A stretch of 64,000 bases of DNA from CATOSP01 sp965197545 (GTDB lineage Bacteria; Chloroflexota; Dehalococcoidia; Lucifugimonadales; UBA3495), in assembly GCA_965197545.1 (NCBI GenBank), contig CBDANJ010000008.1:186001-250000 (forward strand), written 5' to 3'. This document shows, one piece after another, positions 45,604 through 54,641 of this stretch. The notes beneath the pieces were generated by a model that made no database searches, had not been told where the DNA came from, and was given only the letters and a program-made list of their open reading frames with translations. How positions within the stretch are numbered: position 1 is the stretch's first letter; every line of letters starts with the position of its first letter. The position numbers and the translations under genes were made by a program.

Positions 45604-46548
45604 GTGTTGATGAATGCTGTGATTCCAAGACCCCGAATAATCTATTCGGCGCTGGCCGGACTGGCCGTGGTCCTTTCCGTTGCTTGCGCCAGCGCCGCCC
45701 CAGTAGAACCCACCGGCCCGCCAACTGTCCCACCGGCGGCTGAGTCCACCTCGGGGCTGACAACGATCCTGGCGACCAAAGAGCTTGGCGTCGGAACGCA
45801 ACGGGTGGCTTTCCTTCTTACCAGCCCCAAGGCGCTAATTACGATACCGGAAGTGCAGGTCACGTCCCATCACGTGAGTAACGGGGCAGGGTCCGGCGAG
45901 ACAAAAGTCGCCAAGTTTCGCCCCTGGCCCTACGGCGTGCGGGGTTCCTACGTCACCGAGATGACCTTCGACCGGGCCGGTGAATGGCGGCTGGATATCG
46001 AAGTAGAGCAGGAGGAAAAGCCCGTAGTTGCTTCGGTAACCCTGGACGTCTCGGATGCGGGTCACGTCCCACAGATTGGCGCGGTGCCTCCACTCAGTGA
46101 AAACAAGACCCTCCGGACTTCGGCCAGCATCGAAAAGGTCACAACAGACTATTCTCCAGACCCGGACCTGTACCAGCTAACCGTGGCCGAAGCGGTGGCC
46201 TCCGGCCTGCCCACCGTGGTGGTTTTCGCTTCGCCCGCCTTCTGCACGAGTCCCACTTGCGGCCCCCAAACGGACACAGTTTCAGAGCTCAAGGAGAGTT
46301 ACAAGGGCCGAGCCAACTTCATACATGTGGAAATCTACGACAACCCGGACGAGATTCAAGGAGACCTAAGCAAGGCCCAGATTTCCCAGCCCTTGACTGA
46401 CTGGGGAATCAGCCTGATCCCCGATTGGTTCAACGAGTCCTGGACGTTCATATTGCGTGACGACGGCAGAATAGCCCAACGGTTTGAGGGTTTCGCCACG
46501 TTTGACGAACTGAAGGCCGCGCTGGAGCCTGTGCTGCTTCCGGGCTAG
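45604..46548 (+). CDS. Thioredoxin-fold lipoprotein 3 (SCO/peroxiredoxin-like)
   Basis: 314 residues from a GTG 3 bp after the previous stop. A signal peptide ends in a lipobox (GLAVVLSVAC near residue 26). Residues ~60-160 form a beta-domain with FLLTSPKALITIPEVQV. The C-terminal domain is thioredoxin-like: LPTVVVFASPAFCTSPTCGP has C-x4-C in place of C-x2-C, which recalls SCO-type copper/redox proteins, and FIHVEIYDNPDEIQGD follows. The spacing suggests a different redox or metal role from its two neighbours. Last gene of a three-gene operon. Confidence 0.75.
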   Translation: MLMNAVIPRPRIIYSALAGLAVVLSVACASAAPVEPTGPPTVPPAAESTSGLTTILATKELGVGTQRVAFLLTSPKALITIPEVQVTSHHVSNGAGSGETKVAKFRPWPYGVRGSYVTEMTFDRAGEWRLDIEVEQEEKPVVASVTLDVSDAGHVPQIGAVPPLSENKTLRTSASIEKVTTDYSPDPDLYQLTVAEAVASGLPTVVVFASPAFCTSPTCGPQTDTVSELKESYKGRANFIHVEIYDNPDEIQGDLSKAQISQPLTDWGISLIPDWFNESWTFILRDDGRIAQRFEGFATFDELKAALEPVLLPG

Positions 46549-46818
46549 TTGGGCGCGGGGCAACCCCCTGCCACCGGATGCCGCCTGTATTAGGTCTCTC
46601 GACTTGCCGGGTATGCGGCCTTGGGCTATCCTAATCCGAGTTAGGTCTCGCACGTTCGGCCCCGCCGGAGCCACTGACCGGCCAGTCCCGGCCCTGCCTC
46701 AACCCCTCAAACATCCGACATCGCCCCGAAAGTTAATGCCCCTGAAGCGAGACCGCAAGCGTAGCCAGATGCTAGGGCCACGAAGTGAGAGGACACACTA
46801 CTCTAAGGAGATGATGAT

Positions 46819-47805
46819 ATGACCACACCGACAACTCACCCGGAAGCCGCGGCACAGATGGCCGCTGCGTGCTCCAAGCTCTTGGCCAGCCTGAACGCGG
46901 AGCAACGTGCCAAGGCCACCTACCATTACATGGACGGCGAGCGGGTCTTCTGGTATTACCCTCCCCTTAACCGCCACGGCCTCGCCCTGCGGGACATGAC
47001 CCAGGAGCAGAGGACTCTGGCTTTCGCCCTAATGGCCAGCGGCCTGACCGACCAGTCATACGAGCAGGCCAAGATGATAATCGAACACGAAAACGTTCTC
47101 GGCCCTCTGGAAAAAGAGCAGGGCATGGTCACATTCGTCAGAGACCCGGAGCTTTATTACTTCACCGTTTTCGGTGAACCCGGCAATGAAGAACCGTGGG
47201 GTTGGCGATTCGAGGGTCACCACGTGTGTCTCAACTACAGTATTTGGGGAGGCCAGGTGATCTCGGTAACTCCCTTCTTCTTCGGCGCCAACCCCGCCGA
47301 GGTGCGAAAGGGCCCCAAGTCAGGGCTGCGAATCCTTGGGACCAGGGAAGACCTGGCCTTCGAGCTGATGGAGAGCCTGGACGCCGGCCAGCAGAGCCGC
47401 GCCATCATCTATGACGAAGCCCCGCTGGACATCCTCACCTACAACAGTTCCAAGGTGTCGCTGCCCAGGGAAGAGGGCCTGCCAGCGTCCCGGATGTCGG
47501 GGACACAGCAAGAGATGATGATGTCCCTAATCACCGAATACGTGAGCCAGGTGCGGGGCGACGTTGCCGAGGGGAAGTTGGACGCCTTCCGCGAGCAGGG
47601 GATCGACAACATCCATCTTGCGTGGGCAGGGCCAGTGGACCGGACCAAAGCGCACTACTACCGGCTACACGGAGGCGACTTCGTGGTCGAGTTCGACAAC
47701 CGGCAGGACGGCGCGAACCACATCCACTCGGTGTGGCGGCAAGTCGAAAACGACTTCGCCAGCAACGTGCTGCGTGAGCATCTGCTCCTGTACCACGTGC
47801 TGTAA
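46819..47805 (+). CDS. DUF3500 protein
   Basis: 328 residues matching DUF3500: an N-terminal MAAACSKLLASLNAEQRAKA, then GERVFWYYPPLNRHGLALRD and a PWGWRFEGHHVCLNYSIWGG block with conserved Trp, His and His. AGPVDRTKAHYYRLHGGDFV, DFVVEFDNRQDGANHIHSVW and a C-terminal His lie in the last third. The repeated His/Asp/Glu pattern suggests metal binding. The family role is unknown. No signal peptide is seen. ATG follows AAGGAG. A terminator follows the gene. Confidence 0.88.
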   Translation: MTTPTTHPEAAAQMAAACSKLLASLNAEQRAKATYHYMDGERVFWYYPPLNRHGLALRDMTQEQRTLAFALMASGLTDQSYEQAKMIIEHENVLGPLEKEQGMVTFVRDPELYYFTVFGEPGNEEPWGWRFEGHHVCLNYSIWGGQVISVTPFFFGANPAEVRKGPKSGLRILGTREDLAFELMESLDAGQQSRAIIYDEAPLDILTYNSSKVSLPREEGLPASRMSGTQQEMMMSLITEYVSQVRGDVAEGKLDAFREQGIDNIHLAWAGPVDRTKAHYYRLHGGDFVVEFDNRQDGANHIHSVWRQVENDFASNVLREHLLLYHVL

Positions 47806-47832
47806 CAAGAACGCTTGATACGGGACAGCAAC

Positions 47833-47863
47833 AGAAGAGACCGTCGCCAAGGCGGTCTCTTCT
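47833..47863. terminator. Hairpin terminator after the DUF3500 gene
   Basis: AGAAGAGACCG pairs with CGGTCTCTTCT (11 bp, 9-base loop), ending in TACGTTT. It closes the DUF3500 unit. Confidence 0.75.
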
Positions 47864-48229
47864 ACGTTTAGGATGCGGCGGGAAGCAACGTCCTTCCCTC
47901 ACCAAAGGCTGCCAGGACTCCCAACCCCGCAACGGCTATCCTCGTGCTCCGCTGCACTTGCTCCCTAACCCCGCACAACTGGATGACGGCGCGCCAGCCG
48001 CTATTGTTGGCCGGTTTGCGTTGTTGGGGCAAGGGGCCTGTTGTCATGCCAGATGGCGCAGCATGTCTTATTAGGCGCCTGCTGCATGGCGGCGGTTGCC
48101 CAGAGCTTGACCTGTTTCTAGTCGGTGGCGGGGTGGGTTGGTTTCTGGTATAAGGTACTGCGGACCGGCTTCTTAACCCTTATTAGGGACATTTCCGCGA
48201 ACATTCCACTGGCTCTCTGGGGGCGGGAA
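47864..48229. other. Non-coding stretch before the 48-kb gene cluster
   Basis: No coding sequence is supported. One frame is open from 48125 but has no family similarity before 48230. Presumably holds the promoter of the frameshifted gene that follows. Confidence 0.4.
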
Positions 48230-48968
48230 ATGGTCAAGTCCACGCTTACATTTGAACTGGGCGGGCAAGTCGACATTGCACGTCTGGAAGAAGGCGTCAG
48301 TGTTTTCCGCCGGCTTGTTTCCGCCTTGACTTCCAGAGCCAAAGTAACCTGGATAGTCGAAGACTTGCGGCCCGGCCAGCGCTGTAGCCACCGTTCGCGG
48401 TGAAGCGGACGATTTGACTACAGTCGAAAAAATCGTTGACAAATATGGGGAAATCGGGAAAGCGCTGGAGAGTCAGGAAGCGCCGCGCTATGGCTCGCGG
48501 ATAACGCAAGCCGTCAACGCGGTCAGGAATCTGGCGGCCTCGGTTGAATACGTTCGATTTGAGACGCCGGATGCCGACTACACGATTTACGACAATGGAA
48601 AGGTCTTGAGTCAACCCGCCACCATGTCCGCCATTGGAGCGGTTACGGGCAGGGTGCAAACGCTGAGCAACCGGGCCGGACTCCGGTTTAACTTGTACGA
48701 ATCCATCTTCGATAAGCCGGTTTCCTGCTATCTGGCCCAAGGCCAGGAAGAACTTATGCGTGAAGCCTGGGACCGGCGGGCGAGGGTGAGCGGGCGGGTG
48801 TCGAGGGAAGCGGCAACAGGACGGCCAATTGCCATCCGGCAAATTGCGAAGGTCGAGGTATTGGAGGACGCCGCGCCCGGGTCATACCGGCTGGCCAGGG
48901 GCGCAGTTCCGTGGCAGGAGGGCGACTTGCTCCCGGAAGAAGCTGTGAGCCGCTTGAGAGATGCTTGA
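48230..48968 (+). pseudogene. Uncharacterised ~245-residue gene split by a frameshift
   Basis: From the ATG at 48230 one frame reads MVKSTLTFELGGQVDIARLE, then FRRLVSALTSRAKVTWIVED and LRPG, and stops at 48403. The frame one base over continues without a break in character as SAVATVRGEADDLTTVEKIV, then DKYGEIGKALES, up to 48968. The joint lies near 48374-48380, in a GGCCCGGCC run. The full protein would be an alpha/beta protein of unknown function; the second half has VSCYLAQGQEELMREAWDRR and AIRQIAKVEVL. I recognise no named domain. Its neighbours are two small genes and a restriction-modification gene. It may be inactivated, or the run may be a sequencing error. Confidence 0.6.
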
Positions 48969-49033
48969 TACGCGCCGGGTCAAGACAATTCTAGGAACGC
49001 CATTTGTTCATCCTGATGAAAAGAGACAAGAAT

Positions 49034-49082
49034 AATGCTTAATCGCCGCTCTAGCGGCGCTCCAGAGTAGCGATTAAGCATT
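49034..49082 (+). promoter_or_regulatory. Nested palindrome overlapping the start of a small gene
   Basis: AATGCTTAATCG (49034-49045) pairs perfectly with CGATTAAGCATT (49071-49082). Inside lies a second hairpin, CCGCT-CT-AGCGG (49046-49057). The outer right arm reaches the TTG at 49081. As RNA it would hide the ribosome-binding region; as DNA it could be an operator or a recombination site. Confidence 0.6.
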
Positions 49083-49455
49083 GCTGGATGATATGCTCCC
49101 TCACGTCGCATCCGATACTCAATTCACCTATTTCTTGATGGCGGTTTTATCTATGGCAGACAATCCGCTTGCCGGAAGAAATTACGGCAACCGGGATATC
49201 GCCCTTTCGTTGTCTCAAGCGATAGGCGTGGAGCAATTGGGCCATGCGTCGTTGGCCAGCGCCTTTTACGAAGGGTTGCAGCCCATTGTGGCTGGAATGG
49301 AAGCAGGCGACCTGACAGAAGCCCAGGCGTCTCTCCTTATCGAGTTACTGTTGGCCGCCTATACGGAGGCAACAATAAACGGTCAGATTGAGACGCTCCT
49401 TCAAGGCTTGTCCGATAGTCTGTTGGCCGGGATGTCGGGTAGAGAAAATGGCTGA
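49081..49455 (+). CDS. Small helical protein of unknown function
   Basis: Up to 124 residues (TTG at 49081, or ATG at 49093 giving 120). No family recognised. It is predicted helical with hydrophobic faces (FTYFLMAVLSMADNPLAG, and AQASLLIELLLAAYTEA) but no clear membrane segment. It overlaps the next gene by 8 bp (ATGGCTGA), so the two are translationally coupled. It may bind the membrane protein encoded downstream. Confidence 0.55.
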   Translation: MLDDMLPHVASDTQFTYFLMAVLSMADNPLAGRNYGNRDIALSLSQAIGVEQLGHASLASAFYEGLQPIVAGMEAGDLTEAQASLLIELLLAAYTEATINGQIETLLQGLSDSLLAGMSGRENG

Positions 49456-49897
49456 AGATAAGGGCGAGATTGAGCCGGAATCCCCGCCGGATGCGGCCAT
49501 TCAGCCAGCGGACCAGGACCCGGATGAAGAACCTCCCATACCCGCCGAAATCCTGGAGAGCATCCCGGCGGAGTCACGGAGACAATTCACGCAAGCGTTT
49601 TCATCTTTAACCCAATTCGCAGGGCCGCTTGTCAACCCGATTCTGCGCCGGATTACCTCCGAACACATCACCCAGATAATAAGCAACGCCGAGGCCCGGA
49701 GCAACAGGGATGCCGAGGCCGAGAAATCATACCGTCGTTACCAGTTCGCGTATTTTATCCTCGCCCTTGCCGCCCTGTTGCTTCTGCTTATATTCTTCAC
49801 TATCCAAGAGCGGTATGACCTGCTAGCCGCCGTTGTCACCGGGGCTATGGGATTTGGCGGAGGCTTCGGAGTTGGCAGATTGACCGGGCGCCGGTAA
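49448..49897 (+). CDS. Small two-helix membrane protein, unknown (DUF2335-like layout)
   Basis: 149 residues from the ATG at 49448. The N-terminal ~50 residues are acidic and Pro-rich (EPESPPDAAIQPADQDPDEE). A middle amphipathic region (FSSLTQFAGPLVNPILRRI) is followed by two close membrane helices (FAYFILALAALLLLLIFF and LLAAVVTGAMGFGGGFGVG). The layout resembles small DUF2335-type membrane proteins, but this is a weak resemblance. Coupled to the upstream small gene; convergent with the methylase gene, whose end is 16 bp away. Confidence 0.55.
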   Translation: MAEDKGEIEPESPPDAAIQPADQDPDEEPPIPAEILESIPAESRRQFTQAFSSLTQFAGPLVNPILRRITSEHITQIISNAEARSNRDAEAEKSYRRYQFAYFILALAALLLLLIFFTIQERYDLLAAVVTGAMGFGGGFGVGRLTGRR

Positions 49898-49912
49898 GAT
49901 CCGGCCCTGCCT

Positions 49913-52900
49913 CTACCCGCCCCCCAACAACCGCCGTACCTCCGTCTCAACCGTCGCGCCCTCCTCCGACTCGCGCAGCCACTTCCGCAACTCCCGCCGG
50001 GCTATCGTCACCGTCAGCTTAACCCCTCGTTCCTGCCTCAATCGCTCCAACTGCCGGGCCGCTCCCTGGGCTGCCCTTTCGCCCGCTGCGGATATGGCAG
50101 CGTGTTGCGGGTTGGCCGGGTCGTACTCCGGGATGGGCAGTTTCCACAGGTGCTTCTGTAGGTCCCGGGCACCGAATTGACCTTTAGGCATCAACGGGGA
50201 CACTGCCTCATATAATGCGTCGCTGTTAATAATAGCCAGCAGAAAGATGGCTTCCTGAATGTCGCGGCAAGTAATCCAAAATAGCTTGTGGTCAAGCAAT
50301 GCTGCGTCGTCATGCAACAACGCAGCAGTTGGTTGACCAGCCTTTGTGTAAACTACCCGAACGGGCCTGTCTCCCGGATTCCGTTGCCACTCCACTTGCG
50401 CCGATAGATGACCCCAATAGTCTAACTGCCCCAAAAGGTTGAGTTTGTTCACCGGCTGTTTGTGTGTCTCCCAAAGGCCGCTTACCGTCTGCCAACGTTG
50501 CCGCATCCGCCGTTCCAGCCTTGATAGACTTATGCCTCCCACGCCATCATTATCAGCCAGCAGTTGAGGCTCTCCTCGTTTCAAGGGAAGAACCGCCTTG
50601 AGAGGGTCTAGTGTTACATATGAGGCTACCGTTTCGCCTAGAAAGACATCAAATATGTGCCGGGACTCGATGGTCTGGCCGGTGATAACAGTCAGGTCTA
50701 GGTCACGCCACGGCCTTTTGTCCTGAGAACCGCGTCGGGGATTTACGGTCACGGTCTGCCCGGCTTGGATAATAGCGGGATTTGCCGTTTCTTCCACAAA
50801 GACCAAGCATCGCGGGTAAAGAATCGCGCCAAGCCGCGAGTAACCATCATATACGGAAACATTCCCAACCGAAGTATCGGTTATGCCGACCGTCTCCCGC
50901 CGAACGTCCTCCGAGCCTGCCTTGCCGCGCCAGCGTTCCACGTTTCCGGCCAGGGGGCGGGCCGGGCTGACCACGCCGCCGCGTTGGGCGAAGACTACCG
51001 ACGCCGGGACGGGGAAGAAGGTGTTGGGTTCCAGCCGTTCCAGGTCCCATGCCGGTTTGAGAGTGAAGTCGGCGGCCAGCGTTGTTCCGCCTCGTCGGGC
51101 CTGCCACTTCCCGGTGCGCCATTTAGCGTATTGGCCGGTCTGCAACGCGCTGTGGGGCATTACCATTCCGATTACGCCGCCGTCCTTCAGGTACAGGTCC
51201 ACGCTGCGGGCGAAGAACAGGCCCGCCACGTCCTGGTGGGTAGCGTACCTTCCTCCGGCCCAGATGCCGTACAGCTCCTTGCTCTGCCGCTCCAATTCGG
51301 TCCGCAGGACACTGACCGTCTGGTTGTAGTTCAGCCAGGGCGGGTTGCCGATAATTACGTCAACCTTGCTGCGGGCCAGGGCCACCGGGCGCACCAGGTT
51401 GCGGGTGTAGTACGCCCAGATGTGGTCGCGGCCCTCGGCGTGGAGCGTCCGCAGGGCCTCGATGGTCGCCTCCAGGGGTTGGCGCTCGGCGGGGTCGTTG
51501 ATGTGGTTGTCGTCCAGGGCTACGTGAGGGTCCTCGCCCCGTTCAATGGACTCGGCCACGTCGCCCATCAGCGCGTCGAAGTCCTCGGCCCGCTCCACCA
51601 GGCTCACGGGAAAGACCAACTCGGTGTTGCGCTCGTCGTCAACCTGAATCCGCACCTCGCGCTCGGCGAACATATCCCCGGCGCGGAAGCGGAGTTGCAG
51701 CGAGTCGCCCAGGTAGACGGGGATGGACATGGAAGCGTCGAACCCGGCCTGCTGCGCCGCCTCGATTGCGGGGCGGGCGGCCAGGGTCCACGCGGCGCGG
51801 GCCAGGTGCGCCGCGACCGGGTGAACGTCGATGCCGGTCACGGAAACGCGCAGCCGGTCCAACGCCTGCTTTGGGTGAAGGCCGCTGCCGCCGACTGCAT
51901 CTATAAAATGCTTGACGGCCTCGGCGATGAATGCGCCGGAGCCGCAGGCCGGGTCCAGGACTCGTTGGTTGAGCGGGTCGGTGACCAGTTCCCGGGTCAT
52001 GGCGCGGGCCAGCCAAGCCGGAGTGTAATACTCGCCCAACTGCCGCCGTTCTTCGGGCGGGATGACCGTTTCGTACAGGATGGCGGCGATGTCGGTGGGG
52101 GCACTCTGCCAGTCGAACCGGGCGACGCGGCGGGCAAGGGTCTGCATGACGGGAAGGCCGCCCACCTCGGCGGGCCAGGCGAAGAAGTCCGATTCCAGCA
52201 CCCCGGTCAGGCCGGTGGCGCTGCGGAACTCGCGCCCCTGGAGCAGGTCGGCGGGGTCGGTTTCCGCCTTCCGGTTGATGTCGATGCCGAAGGACGCCTG
52301 GACCACCAGGCCGATGACTGCGCCAAGGTAGGTGTGGCGGACGAACAGGTTGTCCAACTGCTCCGGGGTGCGGGCAATCTCGCCCAGGGCCGTGCGTAAG
52401 AGGTCGTGCCACAGCCTGCGCTTGACCTCGATGGTCTCGTAACTGGAGTTGGCGCGGTAGAGGGCGGCCAGGGCGTCGATGTCCCGCTGGTACGACGGGC
52501 TGTTGGGGCCGAAGTGTTCCTCGATGCCTTCGCGGTCAGGGACGATGTTTTCCAGGGAGACCAGCGCCCGGTCCCGCAGCCATTCGTAGAGGAGATACCA
52601 CTTGCCGGGGTCTTCGAGGGTGAAGACGTAGGGCGCGGCGGTCTGGACCGGCCCGGCGTGGGGCCAGCGCAGCAGCCAGTATTTGCCGTCGGTGAGCAGC
52701 CCCATGCGGACGCCCTTCCCGGCGGACTGGGATTGTGCAAGGTAGTCGTCCAACTGTTGGACGTGCTCCGGGTTGGGGTCCGGCCCGTTCCCGATGCGCC
52801 GCTTGACTTCCACCAGGGTATCCAGCGCGGTCAGGTCCACGGCCCGGCGGGAACCGTCCGAGGGAGGGTTTTCCTCCCGTATCTCATCGCTCCGGGCCAG

Positions 52901-53038
52901 CCGGGCGGCGATGAGAAAGTCCCGCGCCGCGCTGGTAATGTTGGCCTCCGCCTCGAAGTTGTTGTGCCGCCGCAGCAACTCGGCCGCGGCGCGGGCGGAT
53001 GGGGCGTCGTTGTAGTCAAGCTGCGTCGGAGTACTCAA
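49913..53038 (-). CDS. Type IIG-like restriction enzyme: nuclease plus N6-adenine methylase
   Basis: About 1,041 residues from the TTG at 53038 (GGGAG upstream); the longer frame to 53197 has no similarity at its start. Near residues 66-80, AVDLTALDTLVEVKRRI shows the D...E-x-K pattern of a PD-(D/E)XK nuclease. The methylase follows: EYYTPAWLARAM, then motif I VLDPACGSGAFIAEA near 360 and motif IV IIGNPPWLNY near 563, which marks an N6-adenine methylase. A target-recognition region and a helical C-terminus (LRKWLRESEEGATVETEVRR) end it. Fused nuclease and methylase in one chain is the type IIG design. Part of a possible defence cluster with the three genes at 48.2-49.9 kb. Confidence 0.85.
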   Translation of the reverse strand: MSTPTQLDYNDAPSARAAAELLRRHNNFEAEANITSAARDFLIAARLARSDEIREENPPSDGSRRAVDLTALDTLVEVKRRIGNGPDPNPEHVQQLDDYLAQSQSAGKGVRMGLLTDGKYWLLRWPHAGPVQTAAPYVFTLEDPGKWYLLYEWLRDRALVSLENIVPDREGIEEHFGPNSPSYQRDIDALAALYRANSSYETIEVKRRLWHDLLRTALGEIARTPEQLDNLFVRHTYLGAVIGLVVQASFGIDINRKAETDPADLLQGREFRSATGLTGVLESDFFAWPAEVGGLPVMQTLARRVARFDWQSAPTDIAAILYETVIPPEERRQLGEYYTPAWLARAMTRELVTDPLNQRVLDPACGSGAFIAEAVKHFIDAVGGSGLHPKQALDRLRVSVTGIDVHPVAAHLARAAWTLAARPAIEAAQQAGFDASMSIPVYLGDSLQLRFRAGDMFAEREVRIQVDDERNTELVFPVSLVERAEDFDALMGDVAESIERGEDPHVALDDNHINDPAERQPLEATIEALRTLHAEGRDHIWAYYTRNLVRPVALARSKVDVIIGNPPWLNYNQTVSVLRTELERQSKELYGIWAGGRYATHQDVAGLFFARSVDLYLKDGGVIGMVMPHSALQTGQYAKWRTGKWQARRGGTTLAADFTLKPAWDLERLEPNTFFPVPASVVFAQRGGVVSPARPLAGNVERWRGKAGSEDVRRETVGITDTSVGNVSVYDGYSRLGAILYPRCLVFVEETANPAIIQAGQTVTVNPRRGSQDKRPWRDLDLTVITGQTIESRHIFDVFLGETVASYVTLDPLKAVLPLKRGEPQLLADNDGVGGISLSRLERRMRQRWQTVSGLWETHKQPVNKLNLLGQLDYWGHLSAQVEWQRNPGDRPVRVVYTKAGQPTAALLHDDAALLDHKLFWITCRDIQEAIFLLAIINSDALYEAVSPLMPKGQFGARDLQKHLWKLPIPEYDPANPQHAAISAAGERAAQGAARQLERLRQERGVKLTVTIARRELRKWLRESEEGATVETEVRRLLGGG

Positions 53039-53320
53039 AGCGCGGCTCCCGGTCAGGTCTTGGTCTGAGGATAGACCATCGGGGCAGGGGATTGCCAGCG
53101 GGAATCTCCAACCACACATAACCCCCGAAAATATAAAACCTCGCTCAACTAACGTGCCTAAGCCTCGTCCCGGCTCCTCTAAAATATAGTGCATCAAAGC
53201 CTCTCACCCGCTTACACCGGACAGCGCCGGTCCGGGAGGGGGTGGGAACGCTTCAATTCAGGCGGGGCATACCGCACCTGTGAGGGGGCCGACCGTCTAT
53301 CGATCGACGAGGAGTGAATT

Positions 53321-54577
53321 ATGAGATTAGTAGTGGTGGGAGCCGGCCAAGGTGGGTCGAACATCGCCGATGAATTCGTGGCGATGGGGAATTGGATCTG
53401 GAAGAACCGCAACATCAGAATCTTTACCGGAGAGGACAGTGAACCCATTTACAAGGGTGTGTTCGCCGTGAACCTGGGCGCGGGCGACCTCTATGGGTTG
53501 GAGCACATCCCGCAAACCGACAATCACACGATCCTGCTTGGCACCACAGACGAGTTCCGGGGCCGTGGTGCGGGCAAGATCAATGCCGACGGCGCGGAGC
53601 AGGCCCGCCGGGGCGGGCATAAGATCGTGTCAACGGTCCGCGACAACGGAGACGTGGCATCCGCCGACGCCATTTTGGTAACTGCCACAACCGCTGGCGG
53701 CACCGGCTCCGGGTCGGTGGGTGTCATCGTCGATATGCTCAAAGACGCGTTCAAGAAACCCGTCTACGCCATGCTCGTGCTGCCGTTTATGAACCAGTAC
53801 GACGATCCTGACAGCATGATCAACACGGCCACCTGCTTGAAGAGGGTCTTGGAAAAGTCATCCGCCGACGCCGTATTCCTGGTGGATAACCAGAAGTTCG
53901 TCCAGGGGAACCAGTCGATGACTTACAACTACTCCCAAATCAATCGCAAGATCGCCGATTCCTTCATGGACATCCTATGTGTGGGCGAGGAGACCGACCG
54001 CCGGTATATCGGCGAGGTGCTGGACGCCAACGACGTAATCAGAATACTAAAGGGACCTACCGCCATCGGGGTCAGCAGCACAGCGATTCCCAAGAAGACC
54101 GGTGGGTTCATGTCCCGATTACGCGGCGGTAAGGAGAAGTCAAACCATTTCTCCGTGGGCAAGACTCAGATCGAGCGGGCGCAGAACGTATTGCATCAAG
54201 CCCTGGGCGAGCTCTCCGTTGACTGCGAATTGTGGGACAACGGACGCGCCTACTACGACGCCCATAATGTCCTCGGCCTGTTCAGCGGCCCTCCGGGTGA
54301 AGCCACAGAAGAGATCGTGGAAATGATGGACAACAACCTCTCGGAATTGGTCCCCGGCGCGGGCCGCCGCAAGGGCACATATCCAGGCCGGGTATCCGAC
54401 ACCATCAGTTTCACGGTACTTATCTCCAATATCGGCAGAGGCGCAGCCATGGACAAGGTGGAATTCTTCTATACCGAAGCCACCAAGATGATGGCCGAAG
54501 TCCAGTCCAAGCGGGAAGGACGAGAAAAGCAGTGGCAGGAAGCCAATCAAGCAGCGGCCCTTTTGCCAGATCTCTAG
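53321..54577 (+). CDS. Divergent tubulin/FtsZ-superfamily GTPase (CetZ/TubZ-like)
   Basis: 418 residues. The tubulin nucleotide fold is clear: VVVGAGQGGSN (residues 4-14) matches the G-Q-G-G-N T1 loop of tubulins; TTAGGTGSGSVG (123-134) is the phosphate-binding signature G-G-T-G-S-G; DNQKF (189-193) and N208 in YNYSQINRKIADSF match the base-binding positions; LDANDV (234-239) resembles the catalytic T7 loop with its two Asp residues. It differs from cell-division FtsZ, lacking its C-terminal tail, and the GAGQGGSN loop is closer to CetZ or tubulin. The start ATG follows GAGGAG. A bitopic membrane protein gene follows after 64 bp, with a terminator after both. It probably polymerises. Function unknown. 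Confidence 0.85.
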   Translation: MRLVVVGAGQGGSNIADEFVAMGNWIWKNRNIRIFTGEDSEPIYKGVFAVNLGAGDLYGLEHIPQTDNHTILLGTTDEFRGRGAGKINADGAEQARRGGHKIVSTVRDNGDVASADAILVTATTAGGTGSGSVGVIVDMLKDAFKKPVYAMLVLPFMNQYDDPDSMINTATCLKRVLEKSSADAVFLVDNQKFVQGNQSMTYNYSQINRKIADSFMDILCVGEETDRRYIGEVLDANDVIRILKGPTAIGVSSTAIPKKTGGFMSRLRGGKEKSNHFSVGKTQIERAQNVLHQALGELSVDCELWDNGRAYYDAHNVLGLFSGPPGEATEEIVEMMDNNLSELVPGAGRRKGTYPGRVSDTISFTVLISNIGRGAAMDKVEFFYTEATKMMAEVQSKREGREKQWQEANQAAALLPDL

Positions 54578-54641
54578 GCCCCGATTCTTTTTTCGAGCGA
54601 GTCTGCTCGACATACATGACGTGCGATAACAGGAGGAAATT

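Noticed and set aside
50765..52399. 544-codon open frame on the plus strand
   Set aside because: It lies wholly antisense to the type IIG-like gene, has no start signal or known motif, and arises from GC-rich codon bias.
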